From contig NZ_JADRCR010000002.1 of NCBI RefSeq assembly GCF_016649425.1, positions 62,001 to 126,000 of the forward strand: a DNA stretch of 64,000 nucleotides, written 5' to 3'. How positions within the stretch are numbered: position 1 is the stretch's first letter; each line of letters opens with the position of its first letter. This DNA comes from Limnobaculum allomyrinae. GTDB lineage: Bacteria > Pseudomonadota > Gammaproteobacteria > Enterobacterales > Enterobacteriaceae. Below are positions 31,379 to 41,095 of the stretch, piece by piece. A model generated the notes under the pieces. That model was given only the letters and a program-made list of their open reading frames with translations. It ran no database searches and had not been told where the DNA came from. The position numbers and the translations under genes are program-made.

Positions 31379-31829
31379 ATTATTTCCACCTAGTCAGTAA
31401 GTTATTTTCAATAACGATAAGTGTGTGATTGATATCGTTACTGAATAAACCAAAAAAGTATCCTGCGACCACGCAATAATGACAGTATCAATTATTGTGT
31501 AGCTCGATGTTTTTTATTTAAGTAGTTGCGACTGCTCTTTTAAGATAAGTTCAGAAAAATATCCCTGTTTTAGTCAGGGTTTATACCTGTCTGATTTATC
31601 TTTGCTATTAGTTAATAGATTCTGGTTAAGAGTAGTTGGCTCCTTATGGCGTTGTTGGTTCCAATAATTAAAAGTAAATGAAATTCTTTAACATTTTCTG
31701 CGATATTTAATTCTTAAAATAAATCATCTTTTTGATAACTAATGATTTATCTGTATTTTTTGTTTTTAATTTAGCTTCGCGACTCTGCTTTAGTTGGTGC
31801 AATCCTAGCTAATTATGATGGTGGTTAGC

Positions 31830-31845
31830 TGTGATCTGAGTCATA
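31830..31845. promoter_or_regulatory. Candidate CRP-cAMP site upstream of kdgT
   Basis: TGTGATCTGAGTCATA matches TGTGA-N6-TCACA at nine of ten positions. CRP activation of kdg/kdu genes is known in enterobacteria, and a KdgR-like box lies 24 bases away. Confidence 0.55.
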
Positions 31846-31869
31846 CAAATTATATTTTGTTTGTAAATA

Positions 31870-31884
31870 TGAAACATCGTTTCA
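31870..31884. promoter_or_regulatory. Candidate KdgR operator upstream of kdgT
   Basis: TGAAACATCGTTTCA is a perfect dyad of TGAAAC around a three-base centre, close to the KdgR box known from pectinolytic enterobacteria and E. coli. KdgR represses kdg/kdu genes until 2-keto-3-deoxygluconate appears. Position, 491 bases from kdgT, is unusually distant. Confidence 0.55.
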
Positions 31885-32089
31885 AAATTATAATTACGTT
31901 ATTTCACAAAAATAGGTCTGACGTGCCGATGCTGTCTGTAATGTGGCTGTTTTGTTGTTTTATTTATCGATTGATAAAAACTAAAAAGTTATAAGTCGAC
32001 ATTTTTTTGAATTAAAGTGATTCTAAAGCGTGTTAATAATTCGCTTGGTGACTATTGGAATTGCTGACAAACCAGATAAATTGCTTTTA

Positions 32090-32310
32090 ATAAATATTCC
32101 GGTCGTAAAATCTAAAATGCTTATATTGATTTTGTGCTCCGCCGGAAGAGCGCCTGTACTTGTCTGAGGGGGTGCTAGCCTGCGCCAGTGCTGTTTAAGC
32201 AAGCCTGGTCATCAATCCGTGTTGGTTTTTTCCATACAATGATGAATTAACGTTTTAGTTAATACGACGGAAGCTGGAGCAACATCCATGTTGCTCGTAG
32301 TACTTTCAGA
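32090..32310. repeat. Dispersed structured repeat, composite copy between the kdgT leader and acnA
   Basis: The left part (TATTCCGGTCGTAAA to CCGCCGGAA) follows the copy at 10,548 position by position with substitutions, through GTACTTGTCTG and a degraded GCCAGTGCTGTT module. The right end carries GCAACATCCATGTTGC, the same TCCATG-centred hairpin module found near 40,005 and 45,462 with other stem bases. No ORF is supported. Confidence 0.7.
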
Positions 32311-32318
32311 TTTTGTGG

Positions 32319-34991
32319 TTACAGCATTTTCCTGATCACATAATGCAAAATACCGCCGTTTTGGTAATAAGTGAGCTCATTACCGGTATCAATACGGCAG
32401 CGGGTATTGATGATGTCATGATGACCATCAGCATGTGTGATAACTACTGTGACGGTTTGCCCCGGTAGCAGGGTGGCCAGCCCGGTAACGGTAATGGTTT
32501 CATCACCGGTTAAACCCAGCGATTTACGAGTAACCCCCGGTGCAAATTCCAGTGGTAAAATACCCATACCAATCAGGTTAGAGCGATGGATACGCTCAAA
32601 AGATTCAGCAATAACTACGCGAACCCCCAACAACATAGGGCCTTTTGCTGCCCAGTCGCGGCTGGAACCGGAGCCATACTCTTTACCAACAATCACGGCC
32701 AGCGGTACGTTGTCTTGCTGGTAGCGCATTGCGGCATCGTAAATTGGCAGCGTTTCTTTGGTTGGAACGTAGCGGGTAAAACCTCCTTCAACACCAGGCA
32801 CCATTTCGTTGCGTATACGGATATTGGCAAAGGTACCCCGCATCATCACTTCATGATTACCCCGGCGTGAGCCGTAAGAGTTGAAATCTTTAGCCTGAAT
32901 GCCGTGATTATTGAGGTAGATCCCCGCCGGGCTGTTAGCTTTGATATTACCCGCGGGAGAGATATGGTCTGTGGTGACGGAGTCCCCCAGCAGAGCCAAA
33001 ATACGGGCATCATGAATATCCTGTACCGCTTCTGGTTGAGCCTGCATCGTGGTAAAGAAAGGAGGATGGCGAATGTAGGTTGAATCTTCCTGCCAGTGAT
33101 AGGTTTGTGAGGCTTCAACGTTAATGGATTGCCACTCTTCGTCACCATCAAATACTTCCGCATACTCTTTGCGGTACATGGCTGCGGTAACGCCTTCAAC
33201 TGCCTGAGCAATTTCATGGGAAGAAGGCCAGATATCTTTCAGATAGACTGGATTTCCCTGCTTATCATGCCCCAGTGGATCCTGAGACAAATCAACGTTC
33301 ATATTACCCGCCAGCGCATAGGCCACTACCAGCGGTGGAGAGGCCAGCCAGTTTGTTTTTACCAGTGGGTGGATGCGACCTTCAAAGTTACGGTTACCGG
33401 ATAGTACTGCTCCAACGGTTAAATCACCTTGTTTGATTGCCTCTTCAATAGGTGCTAACAGCGGGCCGGAGTTACCGATACAAGTAGTACAACCATAGCC
33501 AACCAGATTGAATCCCAGCATTTCCAGATAGGGTGTTAACCCTGCGGCATTGAGATAATCAGTAACTACTTTAGAACCGGGTGCCAGCGATGATTTCACC
33601 CACGGCTGACGCTGTAAGCCTTTCTCGACGGCTTTTTTAGCCAGAAGCCCGGCGGCCAGCATAACGCCGGGGTTGGACGTATTGGTACAAGAAGTGATCG
33701 CGGCGATAGCTACCGCACCCTGTTTCAGAGCAAAGGTATTCTCTTTCAGGGTGACAGGCACCTGTTCGATACGCGGTGTCCGCGCGGTGGTGTCTAACTG
33801 GGTGTAGGCTTCAAAAGCCTGTTTAACACCGCTTAATGTCACTCTGTCCTGAGGACGTTTAGGCCCTGCCAGACTGGCTTCTACGGTCGATAAATCCAGA
33901 GACAACGTGCTGGTAAATACCGGTTCATCGCCGGCATAGCGCCAGAGTCCCTGTGCTTTACAATAAGCTTCAACCAGCGCGATTTGCTGTTCACTGCGAC
34001 CGGACAGGCGCATATAACGCAATGTTTCTTCATCAACCGGGAAGAAACCGCAGGTCGCACCAAATTCCGGTGACATATTGCCGATGGTGGCGCGATCCGC
34101 CAGCGTCAGGCGAGCTAATCCATCGCCATAGAACTCAACGAATTTACCCACTACTCCGTGTTGGCGTAACATTTGAGTTACGGTTAAAACCAGATCGGTA
34201 GCGGTAATGCCTTCCCGTAGTTGTCCGGTCATTTTGAAACCGACCACATCGGGAATTAGCATTGACACTGGCTGACCCAACATAGCGGCTTCAGCTTCAA
34301 TACCGCCAACACCCCAGCCCAGAATACCTAACCCATTAATCATGGTGGTATGGGAGTCAGTACCTACCAGCGTATCCGGGTAGACCATCAGCTTGTCGTC
34401 CTGCTGCTCTTGCCAGACCGTTTGCCCTAAATACTCGAGGTTGACCTGGTGACAGATGCCGGTGCCCGGCGGTACAACACGGAATCGGCTGAAGGCTTTT
34501 TGTCCCCAGCGCAGAAAGGCATACCGTTCGTGGTTGCGCTGCATTTCCAGCATGACGTTAGTGGTAAAAGCCTGGGGATTAGCGTAATCATCCACGGTGA
34601 CGGAATGGTCGATGACCAGATCGGCAGGTGAAAGCGGGTTGACTTTACTGGCGTCGCCACCGAGTCGGTGCACGGCCTCCCGCATGGCGGCCAGATCGAC
34701 AATCGCGGGAACGCCGGTAAAATCTTGCATTAATACTCGCGCCGGGCGATAGGCAATTTCACGATCGGCATGACCGCTTTCCAGCCACTTAACCAGCTCA
34801 GCCAGATCGGCTTCCTGTACCGTATCGCCATCGATAAAGCGCAGCAAATTTTCTAATAAAACTTTAAGAGATTTAGGCAGGCGCTCGATATCGCCCAATT
34901 GAGAGGCGGCTTTTGACAGGCTGTAATAGTGATATTTCTGTTGGCCGACCGTTAGGGTGTCAAGACTCTGTTGACGTAGATCAGATGACAT
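32319..34991 (-). CDS. acnA: Aconitate hydratase A
   Basis: The stress- and iron-responsive aconitase that interconverts citrate and isocitrate through a 4Fe-4S cluster. Its 890 residues align with E. coli AcnA (891). Cluster ligands are visible in [10 protein letters not shown] and [13 protein letters not shown]; also [14 protein letters not shown] and the C-terminal swivel domain [17 protein letters not shown]. The start is ATG 34991 with GGAGGAG immediately upstream; an ATG 11 codons earlier lacks that support. Confidence 0.97.
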   Translation of the reverse strand: MSSDLRQQSLDTLTVGQQKYHYYSLSKAASQLGDIERLPKSLKVLLENLLRFIDGDTVQEADLAELVKWLESGHADREIAYRPARVLMQDFTGVPAIVDLAAMREAVHRLGGDASKVNPLSPADLVIDHSVTVDDYANPQAFTTNVMLEMQRNHERYAFLRWGQKAFSRFRVVPPGTGICHQVNLEYLGQTVWQEQQDDKLMVYPDTLVGTDSHTTMINGLGILGWGVGGIEAEAAMLGQPVSMLIPDVVGFKMTGQLREGITATDLVLTVTQMLRQHGVVGKFVEFYGDGLARLTLADRATIGNMSPEFGATCGFFPVDEETLRYMRLSGRSEQQIALVEAYCKAQGLWRYAGDEPVFTSTLSLDLSTVEASLAGPKRPQDRVTLSGVKQAFEAYTQLDTTARTPRIEQVPVTLKENTFALKQGAVAIAAITSCTNTSNPGVMLAAGLLAKKAVEKGLQRQPWVKSSLAPGSKVVTDYLNAAGLTPYLEMLGFNLVGYGCTTCIGNSGPLLAPIEEAIKQGDLTVGAVLSGNRNFEGRIHPLVKTNWLASPPLVVAYALAGNMNVDLSQDPLGHDKQGNPVYLKDIWPSSHEIAQAVEGVTAAMYRKEYAEVFDGDEEWQSINVEASQTYHWQEDSTYIRHPPFFTTMQAQPEAVQDIHDARILALLGDSVTTDHISPAGNIKANSPAGIYLNNHGIQAKDFNSYGSRRGNHEVMMRGTFANIRIRNEMVPGVEGGFTRYVPTKETLPIYDAAMRYQQDNVPLAVIVGKEYGSGSSRDWAAKGPMLLGVRVVIAESFERIHRSNLIGMGILPLEFAPGVTRKSLGLTGDETITVTGLATLLPGQTVTVVITHADGHHDIINTRCRIDTGNELTYYQNGGILHYVIRKML

Positions 34992-35185
34992 AGCTCCTCC
35001 ATTAATTACCGATATTGCTGGCATCCGCCAGTCGTTATTTTTGAAGTGCTGCTTAGCTGTATTAAAGATAACACAAATATTTCACAATATTTGGTTAACA
35101 TTTGTAAAGTTCGGTGGAGCGATTAATGGGATAGGTAGCAGTGCCAGACCAAAAGAATTGGGCGAATATTGAGATGATTTGTTGC

Positions 35186-35218
35186 AAAAAACGATGCGCC
35201 GGGTCAGATCCGACGCAT
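35186..35218 (-). terminator. Terminator after tqsA
   Basis: Read on the minus strand, ATGCGTCGG pairs with CCGGCGCAT (one G:U) and is followed by CG and six Ts. It lies 23 bases past the tqsA stop. Confidence 0.85.
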
Positions 35219-35240
35219 TCCGATATTTATGGGTGAGTGT

Positions 35241-36266
35241 TTACTTACCATCGCCCAGCATAATGGCCAGTCGCTGCCCTGAGGGTGTCGCTTCCAGCAT
35301 AATTTTTGCCACTATGGTGAGAGGCACGGAAAGTAGCATTCCTACTGGCCCTAATAGCCAGCCCCAAAATATTAGCGAGAGGAAAACCACTAAGGTGGAC
35401 AGACCCAGCCCCCGACCCATAACTCGCGGTTCAATGACATTACCAATAAGAATATTCACCACGACGAAACAGGCGGTTACTATCAGCGCATCGGAGAATC
35501 CACTGAATAACAGGGTTTGCAGTACCGGAGGAATCGCGGCAATGACCGAACCAATATTCGGAATATAGTTGAGCAAAAATCCCAGCACACCCCAGAGCAT
35601 GGCATATTTGACATCCAGCACCGAGAGAAACAGCCAGATCACCAATCCGGTTGCCAGACTGATAGCGGTTTTGATGGTCATATAACGACTGATACTATCC
35701 AGCGCCGCCTGAATCCCCAACATTCCCTGCTGTGGATTATTCAGTGCTTTTGCCAGTTTTCCGGGCAGAGTTTGAACCTCAAGCAGCATAAAAACCACGG
35801 TCATTAACAGCAAAAATATATTGGTCATCATGCCGGAAAAACCCGACAGCATACGCGTAATAAAGCTGACTAACGCGCTGGGGTCGAAATACTGCATTAG
35901 TTCTTCATTCGATATATGGATATTGACTTGCGCCGCATAGGCCTGAAAAGTACGTAAGTGTTCACTAATTGGCCCACGATACTGGGGAAGGGTACGGGTA
36001 AATTCATTCAGCGAAGATCCCAACAGGCTGACGGTCATAAACATGCCTATTACGATGGCGACAATAATGATCAATATTGAAAGCACCGAAGGTATTCGCC
36101 AGCGTGCCATCATTCGTACCAGAGGATAGAGAACAATAGACAGAAAAAGCGCCAGCAAAAAAGGAACAACAATCTGGGAGGCAGCCTTAATGCCCGATAG
36201 AATAATGACGACTGAGGCCAGCATTAACAGGGTGCGTAACCCCATCGCAGATAAATCAGTTTTCAA
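35241..36266 (-). CDS. tqsA: AI-2E family transporter TqsA
   Basis: An inner-membrane protein of the AI-2 exporter (PerM) family, with 341 residues and about seven or eight helices. In E. coli TqsA is implicated in autoinducer-2 export and biofilm control. Near-identical blocks include GFLLNYIPNIGSVIAAIPP and EPRVMGRGLGLSTLVVFLSLIFWGWLLGPVGMLLSVPLT (read in parts). Monocistronic with a good terminator. I am more confident of the family and closest orthologue than of the transported molecule. Confidence 0.9.
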   Translation of the reverse strand: MKTDLSAMGLRTLLMLASVVIILSGIKAASQIVVPFLLALFLSIVLYPLVRMMARWRIPSVLSILIIIVAIVIGMFMTVSLLGSSLNEFTRTLPQYRGPISEHLRTFQAYAAQVNIHISNEELMQYFDPSALVSFITRMLSGFSGMMTNIFLLLMTVVFMLLEVQTLPGKLAKALNNPQQGMLGIQAALDSISRYMTIKTAISLATGLVIWLFLSVLDVKYAMLWGVLGFLLNYIPNIGSVIAAIPPVLQTLLFSGFSDALIVTACFVVVNILIGNVIEPRVMGRGLGLSTLVVFLSLIFWGWLLGPVGMLLSVPLTIVAKIMLEATPSGQRLAIMLGDGK

Positions 36267-36386
36267 TCCTGTTTCTCTTCTGTAATAGGTGAATCGAAGG
36301 GCATTATGGCATAAATCAGATAATCGTACCCGTTTGATGATTTTCCTGCTTTATCGACGGTTATTGCCGGATTTTGTCGTAAATTA

Positions 36387-37925
36387 TTAGCATGATAAGT
36401 GAGTTAGCTTGCGGGTATCCGGTTTACCCACCGCCGTCAGTGGAATCTCCTCAATGAGCTCAATACTGACCGGCATTTGGTAGCGTGCAACCCGGGGTTT
36501 TAGCCACTGGATTAATTCCTGAGCATTTATCTTCCTGGCAGGTTGGGCAACCACATATGCCTTTAGCCGCTGGCCGAACTCTTTGTCTTCAATACCAATG
36601 ACTACGCACTCCCTGACCAATGGATTTTCAGCCAGAACCTTTTCCAGTTCAATGGGGTAGATATTTTCTCCACCGGAAACAATCATGTCGTCATTTCGAC
36701 CGTTTAAGAAATAGTAGCCGTTGGCATCCCGAAAGGCTAAATCGCCGGTTGTAACGAAATCGTCGGTTTGTTGTGCCGCCCATCGGCATTGAATCTGTAA
36801 TAAACCAACGGTGTTATCACGGGTAATCAACTGGCCTGTAGAAGTATCGCGCAGGCAGATAGTTAACCCATCTATGGGTAATCCAATAGTGCCTGCTGCA
36901 CAGACCAGATCGTCCGGCGTGGCGATAGTACAAACGCCCGCTTCCGAAGTGCCGTACAGGTTGAATAGCCGCTTACCCAGCAGGGTTTGCGTTTGGTTAA
37001 CCAGCGCTGGTGACAGGGCAGCTCCACCGGAAATAATACAGCGTAGTGATTTCAGATTTGCCGGATAGCTATGCAGCATTCGGCTTAGCATCAAAGGAAC
37101 CAGAGTGACTACCTCTATTTGCTGCTGGTTTATCAGCTCTGCGGCTTGTTGCGCCTCGAAACGGCGCTTCAGATAGATAGTGGAACCGAGTAGGGTGGCA
37201 ATACATAATGTCGCCAGACCAAAGCCATGGTAAATCGGCGTGGCAATATATAAAGAGCGATATTGCGCCAGTTTTAACTTATCCAATAACGCTATCAGTG
37301 GATTAATAAAAGCGAATAGTGAGGGCTTGCGCACCGCCGGTTTAAATTCACAGCGAGTGCCGCCGGTTAGCACGACAATTTTTCCCGGGCCATAGGTGAT
37401 CTTACCCATTGGGTTGATGGGCATTTGGCTATATGACTCAATGGATGCTGCTGACTCATGGTTGACAGGTAAGCATTGTCCGCCGTAACCCGCCAACTGA
37501 ATGATGGGAGACAGTTCCGCGTCGTGGATAATTAAGTGAAACTGATACTGGCGAATAAATGAAGCCAATTGCTGATGGCTGATTTCACTGTTAATTAAAC
37601 AGATATCTGCGCCGATTGCTGAACTGGCAAACAGTGCTTTAAGCAATGAGGCATGATTACGACAAATAATCGCTACCTGCTGACCCGGTGTAATTTGGTG
37701 TTGCGCCATAAGTAAACCCGCTACCGCCCGGGATTGCTGGTACAGCTGTTGATAACTGAGAGACTGATTCTCATCCTGAACAGCTTTGCGTTCGGGGTAG
37801 CGTCGGGCGCTATAGCCTAATAGTGCCATCAAACTGATGCCGTTAATCCGGATTGAGGCGATCAGGGCTGATATACCTTTAAACGACAAAAGACCGGTAC
37901 TACGCAGTAATTTAAATTTATTCAT
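36387..37925 (-). CDS. AMP-dependent acyl-CoA synthetase/ligase family protein
   Basis: An adenylate-forming enzyme of 512 residues. Clear family motifs are LYGTSEAGVC, TTGDLAFRDANGYYFLNGR, IVSGGENIYPIELE, and a C-terminal LTAVGKPDTRKL with the expected lysine. The phosphate-binding A3 motif is abnormal: residues 185-200 read VLTGGTRCEFKPAVRK rather than a Ser/Thr-Gly-Thr-Thr-Gly-x-Pro-Lys type. Activity may be altered. It overlaps the SDR gene by eight bases, so the two proteins probably act in one pathway on a fatty or aromatic acid; the product is unknown. Confidence 0.82.
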   Translation of the reverse strand: MNKFKLLRSTGLLSFKGISALIASIRINGISLMALLGYSARRYPERKAVQDENQSLSYQQLYQQSRAVAGLLMAQHQITPGQQVAIICRNHASLLKALFASSAIGADICLINSEISHQQLASFIRQYQFHLIIHDAELSPIIQLAGYGGQCLPVNHESAASIESYSQMPINPMGKITYGPGKIVVLTGGTRCEFKPAVRKPSLFAFINPLIALLDKLKLAQYRSLYIATPIYHGFGLATLCIATLLGSTIYLKRRFEAQQAAELINQQQIEVVTLVPLMLSRMLHSYPANLKSLRCIISGGAALSPALVNQTQTLLGKRLFNLYGTSEAGVCTIATPDDLVCAAGTIGLPIDGLTICLRDTSTGQLITRDNTVGLLQIQCRWAAQQTDDFVTTGDLAFRDANGYYFLNGRNDDMIVSGGENIYPIELEKVLAENPLVRECVVIGIEDKEFGQRLKAYVVAQPARKINAQELIQWLKPRVARYQMPVSIELIEEIPLTAVGKPDTRKLTHLSC

Positions 37926-38769
37926 CTGATTTACGCTTCAAATAGTAGCCACAACAGCCAGCCCACAGCCGATGGAATATAACCGAAGTCACTTGGGCCA
38001 ACAGAGTCCACCAGGGACGGATACAGGGTTTACGAGTGAGCAGAGCACGGCAGATGATGTCTGCCGCTTGCTCAACGGATAAAGCAGGAACCGGCTTATT
38101 GGCATAAACTGGCGTGATCATACGAGTTTTAACCAGCGGAAAATAGAGGGAAGAAACGGCAATGCTAGCCAGTTTTAATTCCGGTTCCGCACAGCGCAGC
38201 CACTGGTCAAATGCGGTTTTCGAAGCTTGATACGCAGCCCAATAAGGCGTAGGGGCTAACAGCACATTCAGCGCTGAAATATTAATAATCTGCCCCTGTG
38301 TTTTCTCCAGCATAGGAATCAAACCGAGGCAAAGCTGAACCGGAGCAAGGTAGTTCAGACGGATAGTGCGTTGAAAATCATGCAGCCTGTCTAATGAATC
38401 CATTAGCGGACGACAGATGGATTTTCCCGCATTGTTAATAAAAATATCAATATTGCCAAATTGTTGTAGTTGATGGAGCAGCTCAGCGCATTGCGTCTCA
38501 TTGGTTAAATCACAGGAAAAAATATGACAGTCAGCGGATCGGGCATTCAGCCGTTGCTGAATCTGCCGTAGTTTTTCTGCGGTGCGGGCAACCAAAATTA
38601 ATCGAACCTGACAGTTTGCCAGCCTCTCTGCTACCGCTTCACCTATGCCATAGCTGGCGCCGGTAATCAGAATAGTTTTATTTTGCAGATAGCGGTTGAG
38701 TGCGGATTTATCCGGCTGGCGGTAGGGGAAGAGCAGGTATTTGGTTAGTGCCGTGATACGGGTATTCAT
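37918..38769 (-). CDS. Short-chain dehydrogenase/reductase
   Basis: A 283-residue SDR with TGASYGIG (36-43), NNAG (112-115), Ser165, Tyr180 and Lys184. The N-terminal 30 residues and a hydrophobic, basic C-terminus suggest membrane association. The stop overlaps the start of the ligase gene, so the two are co-translated. The pair resembles lipid- or polyketide-modifying reductase/ligase pairs, but there is no carrier protein or synthase nearby. Substrate unknown. Confidence 0.85.
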   Translation of the reverse strand: MNTRITALTKYLLFPYRQPDKSALNRYLQNKTILITGASYGIGEAVAERLANCQVRLILVARTAEKLRQIQQRLNARSADCHIFSCDLTNETQCAELLHQLQQFGNIDIFINNAGKSICRPLMDSLDRLHDFQRTIRLNYLAPVQLCLGLIPMLEKTQGQIINISALNVLLAPTPYWAAYQASKTAFDQWLRCAEPELKLASIAVSSLYFPLVKTRMITPVYANKPVPALSVEQAADIICRALLTRKPCIRPWWTLLAQVTSVIFHRLWAGCCGYYLKRKSDE

Positions 38770-38965
38770 TTATCCAGTTCCGTCGCTTTCCCTGATAATA
38801 ATCCAATAGGTAGACAGAAATAGCACGATGAAACCATTTTCTCAATCCGGGGTTAGAGGGTGAATAAAAGCATGCCGATAAAGCCAGAGTGGGTATAATG
38901 GGAAGACTTCAACTGAAAAAATGGTAATTTAATATTTTTCAATTGCTTAATGTGGGCTGACTGAG

Positions 38966-39712
38966 ATGAATGACACACACTCGACGTTGATTAGACAACT
39001 CTGTGAGCGTATTGCAGAGCCAGATAACACGCCGCTATACCTGAAGTTTGCTGAAACAGTCAAAATGGCCGTGCGCACCGGCGTATTGCCACCGGGAAAT
39101 ATACTGCCGGGGGAACGTGACTTAAGCCAGTTAACCGGAGTGTCGCGAATTACCGTACGCAAAGCCATGGAAATGCTGGATGAACAGGGCGTAGTTATTC
39201 GCTCCCGCGGCTTTGGCACCCAAATTAATGATAAGTTTGAATACTCATTAAAAGAAGCTAAGGGGTTCTCTCAGCAAGTAGAGCTGCGGGGAAAAACGCC
39301 GAATACTCTGTGGGTTAACAAGAGCATTGTGGATTGTCCGGACGAGGTCGCCGAGCAGCTAAAAATTCCGGCTAATAGCCCGGTATTTATGCTTAAGCGT
39401 ATTCGTTATGTGGATGATGACCCGGTTTCTATTGAGGAATCTTATGTTCCGGTGGAATTGATAAAAAATGCCGATGATATTGGTATGTCACTGTATGACT
39501 ACTTCCGCAGTCAGAACATTATTCCTCAACGAACCAAAAGCAAAGTCAGTGCTCGTATGCCGGACGTTGAGTTTCAGTCACATATTAAGCTGGATGGTGC
39601 GGTACCGGTGCTGGTGATTAAGCAGGTGGTATTTGATCATCTGAATCGGCTGATTGAGTATAGTATTAATTTGTGTCGTAGTGATATGTATGTTTTTGTT
39701 TCGGAAGAGTAA
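38966..39712 (+). CDS. yegW: GntR/UTRA family transcriptional regulator YegW
   Basis: A HutC-subfamily regulator of 248 residues: N-terminal winged helix (ILPGERDLSQLTGVSRITVRKAMEMLDEQG) and a C-terminal UTRA ligand-binding domain. It sits beside yegV, yegU and yegT, the same four-gene cluster as in E. coli, in the opposite direction. It presumably represses the transport and catabolic genes until an unidentified sugar or nucleoside-like effector binds. The symbol rests partly on that neighbourhood. Confidence 0.85.
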   Translation: MNDTHSTLIRQLCERIAEPDNTPLYLKFAETVKMAVRTGVLPPGNILPGERDLSQLTGVSRITVRKAMEMLDEQGVVIRSRGFGTQINDKFEYSLKEAKGFSQQVELRGKTPNTLWVNKSIVDCPDEVAEQLKIPANSPVFMLKRIRYVDDDPVSIEESYVPVELIKNADDIGMSLYDYFRSQNIIPQRTKSKVSARMPDVEFQSHIKLDGAVPVLVIKQVVFDHLNRLIEYSINLCRSDMYVFVSEE

Positions 39713-39764
39713 TTTCGCTCCGAATTTATTTCGTCCACTAATAGTTATAGTGTCTGGATTTACA

Positions 39765-40045
39765 GCTGTGCGAGTGGCCGAGCAGGGAGGCATTATGGCG
39801 AATGCCCCCCTGCACCCCCCGCGCCTTCGCACACGAATTCAGGTCGCGCTATGAATACATCATTTCATGATGTATTCACTCTTGCGAGCCAGCGCAAGCG
39901 CTGTTCAACGCGGTATACCGCGTTGTGGCGACTGCCTTCCTCCTTCGTTCAGCCTTAACGCACCGGCGCAGAGCCGCTCCCGACGTCGCTGCGCCTCACC
40001 CCGCGTCCATGCGGGGTGTGCTGGCCTCTCTCAGTCGTCAGCTGA
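39765..40045. repeat. Dispersed structured repeat, composite copy between yegW and yegV
   Basis: The first module (CGAGCAGGGAGGCATT, then AATGCCCCCCTGCACCCC) corresponds to the hairpin module of the 181-bp array with changed stem bases. Next comes GCCAGCGCAAGCGCTGTTCAA with hairpin CGCGG-TAT-ACCGCG, matching the 10.6-kb copy. Then CACCGGCGCAGAGCCGCTCC and a CCCCGC-GTCCAT-GCGGGG hairpin, found again at 45,420-45,480. An AAGGGCTAAAGGGCT tract follows near 40,091. The 403-base gap holds no gene. Confidence 0.75.
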
Positions 40046-40115
40046 ATTCAAGTGCTCTTTGGGAAGAACAAAGAGCAAAGAGCAAAGATTAAGGGCTAAA
40101 GGGCTGCTTTGTTGA

Positions 40116-41095
40116 TCAAATATATTTCTCAAGATATTCCGATAACTCGGTGACCGATGGGGCGCAGTCGCCGCCGCGGTGGCTGACGACGTAGGAAGCG
40201 ACGGCATTGCTCAGAGTGACAGCATCAGCCAGTGACCAGCCAGAGGAGAGGGCGGCGAGGACTCCGCCAGCGTGGCTGTCACCGGCGCCGATGGTGTCGA
40301 CCACCTGAGCAGGAAATGGTTTGATCCAGCCTTTTTGCTTACCGTCGTGATAACAGGCGCCTTCTTTATCTACCCGAATAATCAGTGGGCAGCCATAACG
40401 GCGGTACCAATCTTCTGCCAGCGTATCGGCACTCAAAACGGAAGTATGGCCGGATATTCTGGCATCCATTAACTCAGCTTCCTGGCGATTGAGAGATACC
40501 ATCGGCTTGAGAGCCATCAGACGAGCTAATTGCTGTTCTGATATATCCTCAATACGCGGGCCGAAATCGATAAACAGCTCAACGCGACTGTTTAACGATT
40601 CCAGCCAGTCAATCAATACTTCGCCAGTAGCAGAGGCTAATTGATAGCCGGAAAGATAAATCAGGGTATCTGGCTGTAACTTAAGGTTACGCAGGATTTC
40701 GCTGTCCCATTGGTTCTCTACACCGCTGACGGACAGGAAAGTGCGTTCGCCATCGGGTTCCACCAATGCCAGACACCAGCCGTTATCGCCTTTATCGGTT
40801 TCCAGTGCAGACACAATACCTTTTTCACTCAAAGTTTTTCGGATGATATCGGCCCAGATACCTTGTCCCATCGGTAAAGCATTAAGGGAAGATAGCCCTA
40901 ATCGATGTAGCGTGATGGCAATATTCAGCGCGCAGCCACCTACATTAACACCCTGTTGGTGTAGTTCAATATCACTACCCCGATGGGCAGTGAGTAAGCA
41001 TCAGCAATCACATCGATCACTGCGGCACCAATCACACAAATTGGGCGCTGATTAATTAACGATGGAAGTCGATTTCTCAGTTCAGCAGCGTTCAT
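40116..41095 (-). pseudogene. yegV: Sugar kinase YegV (PfkB family), frameshifted
   Basis: A ribokinase-family kinase related to E. coli YegV (321 aa). Frame one from ATG 41095 encodes MNAAELRNRLPSLINQ through DVIADAYSLP, then reads into TAG. Shifting frame at about 40,984-40,988 resumes with GSDIELHQQGVNVGGCALNIA and continues to the end, including VVDTIGAGDSHAGGVLAA with the catalytic Asp. The best repair is one missing C in CTGCCC-AT. Loss of one base makes 980 instead of 981 nt. It overlaps yegU by 14 bases. It could be a true pseudogene or a sequencing error. Confidence 0.88.

Larger units (their letters stand above)
31379..32089. other. Long AT-rich region upstream of kdgT
   Basis: About 700 bases without a gene. 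Candidate CRP and KdgR boxes lie at 31,830-31,884; nothing else was recognised between them and kdgT. This implies either a leader of about 450 bases or additional promoters closer to kdgT. A weak KdgR-like half site (TGAAAT) near 31,679 was not convincing. Confidence 0.45.

Noticed and set aside
40116-40871. Intact 251-residue PfkB kinase starting at 40,871
   Set aside because: Homologous kinase sequence continues upstream in another frame, so this start is an artefact of the frameshift.
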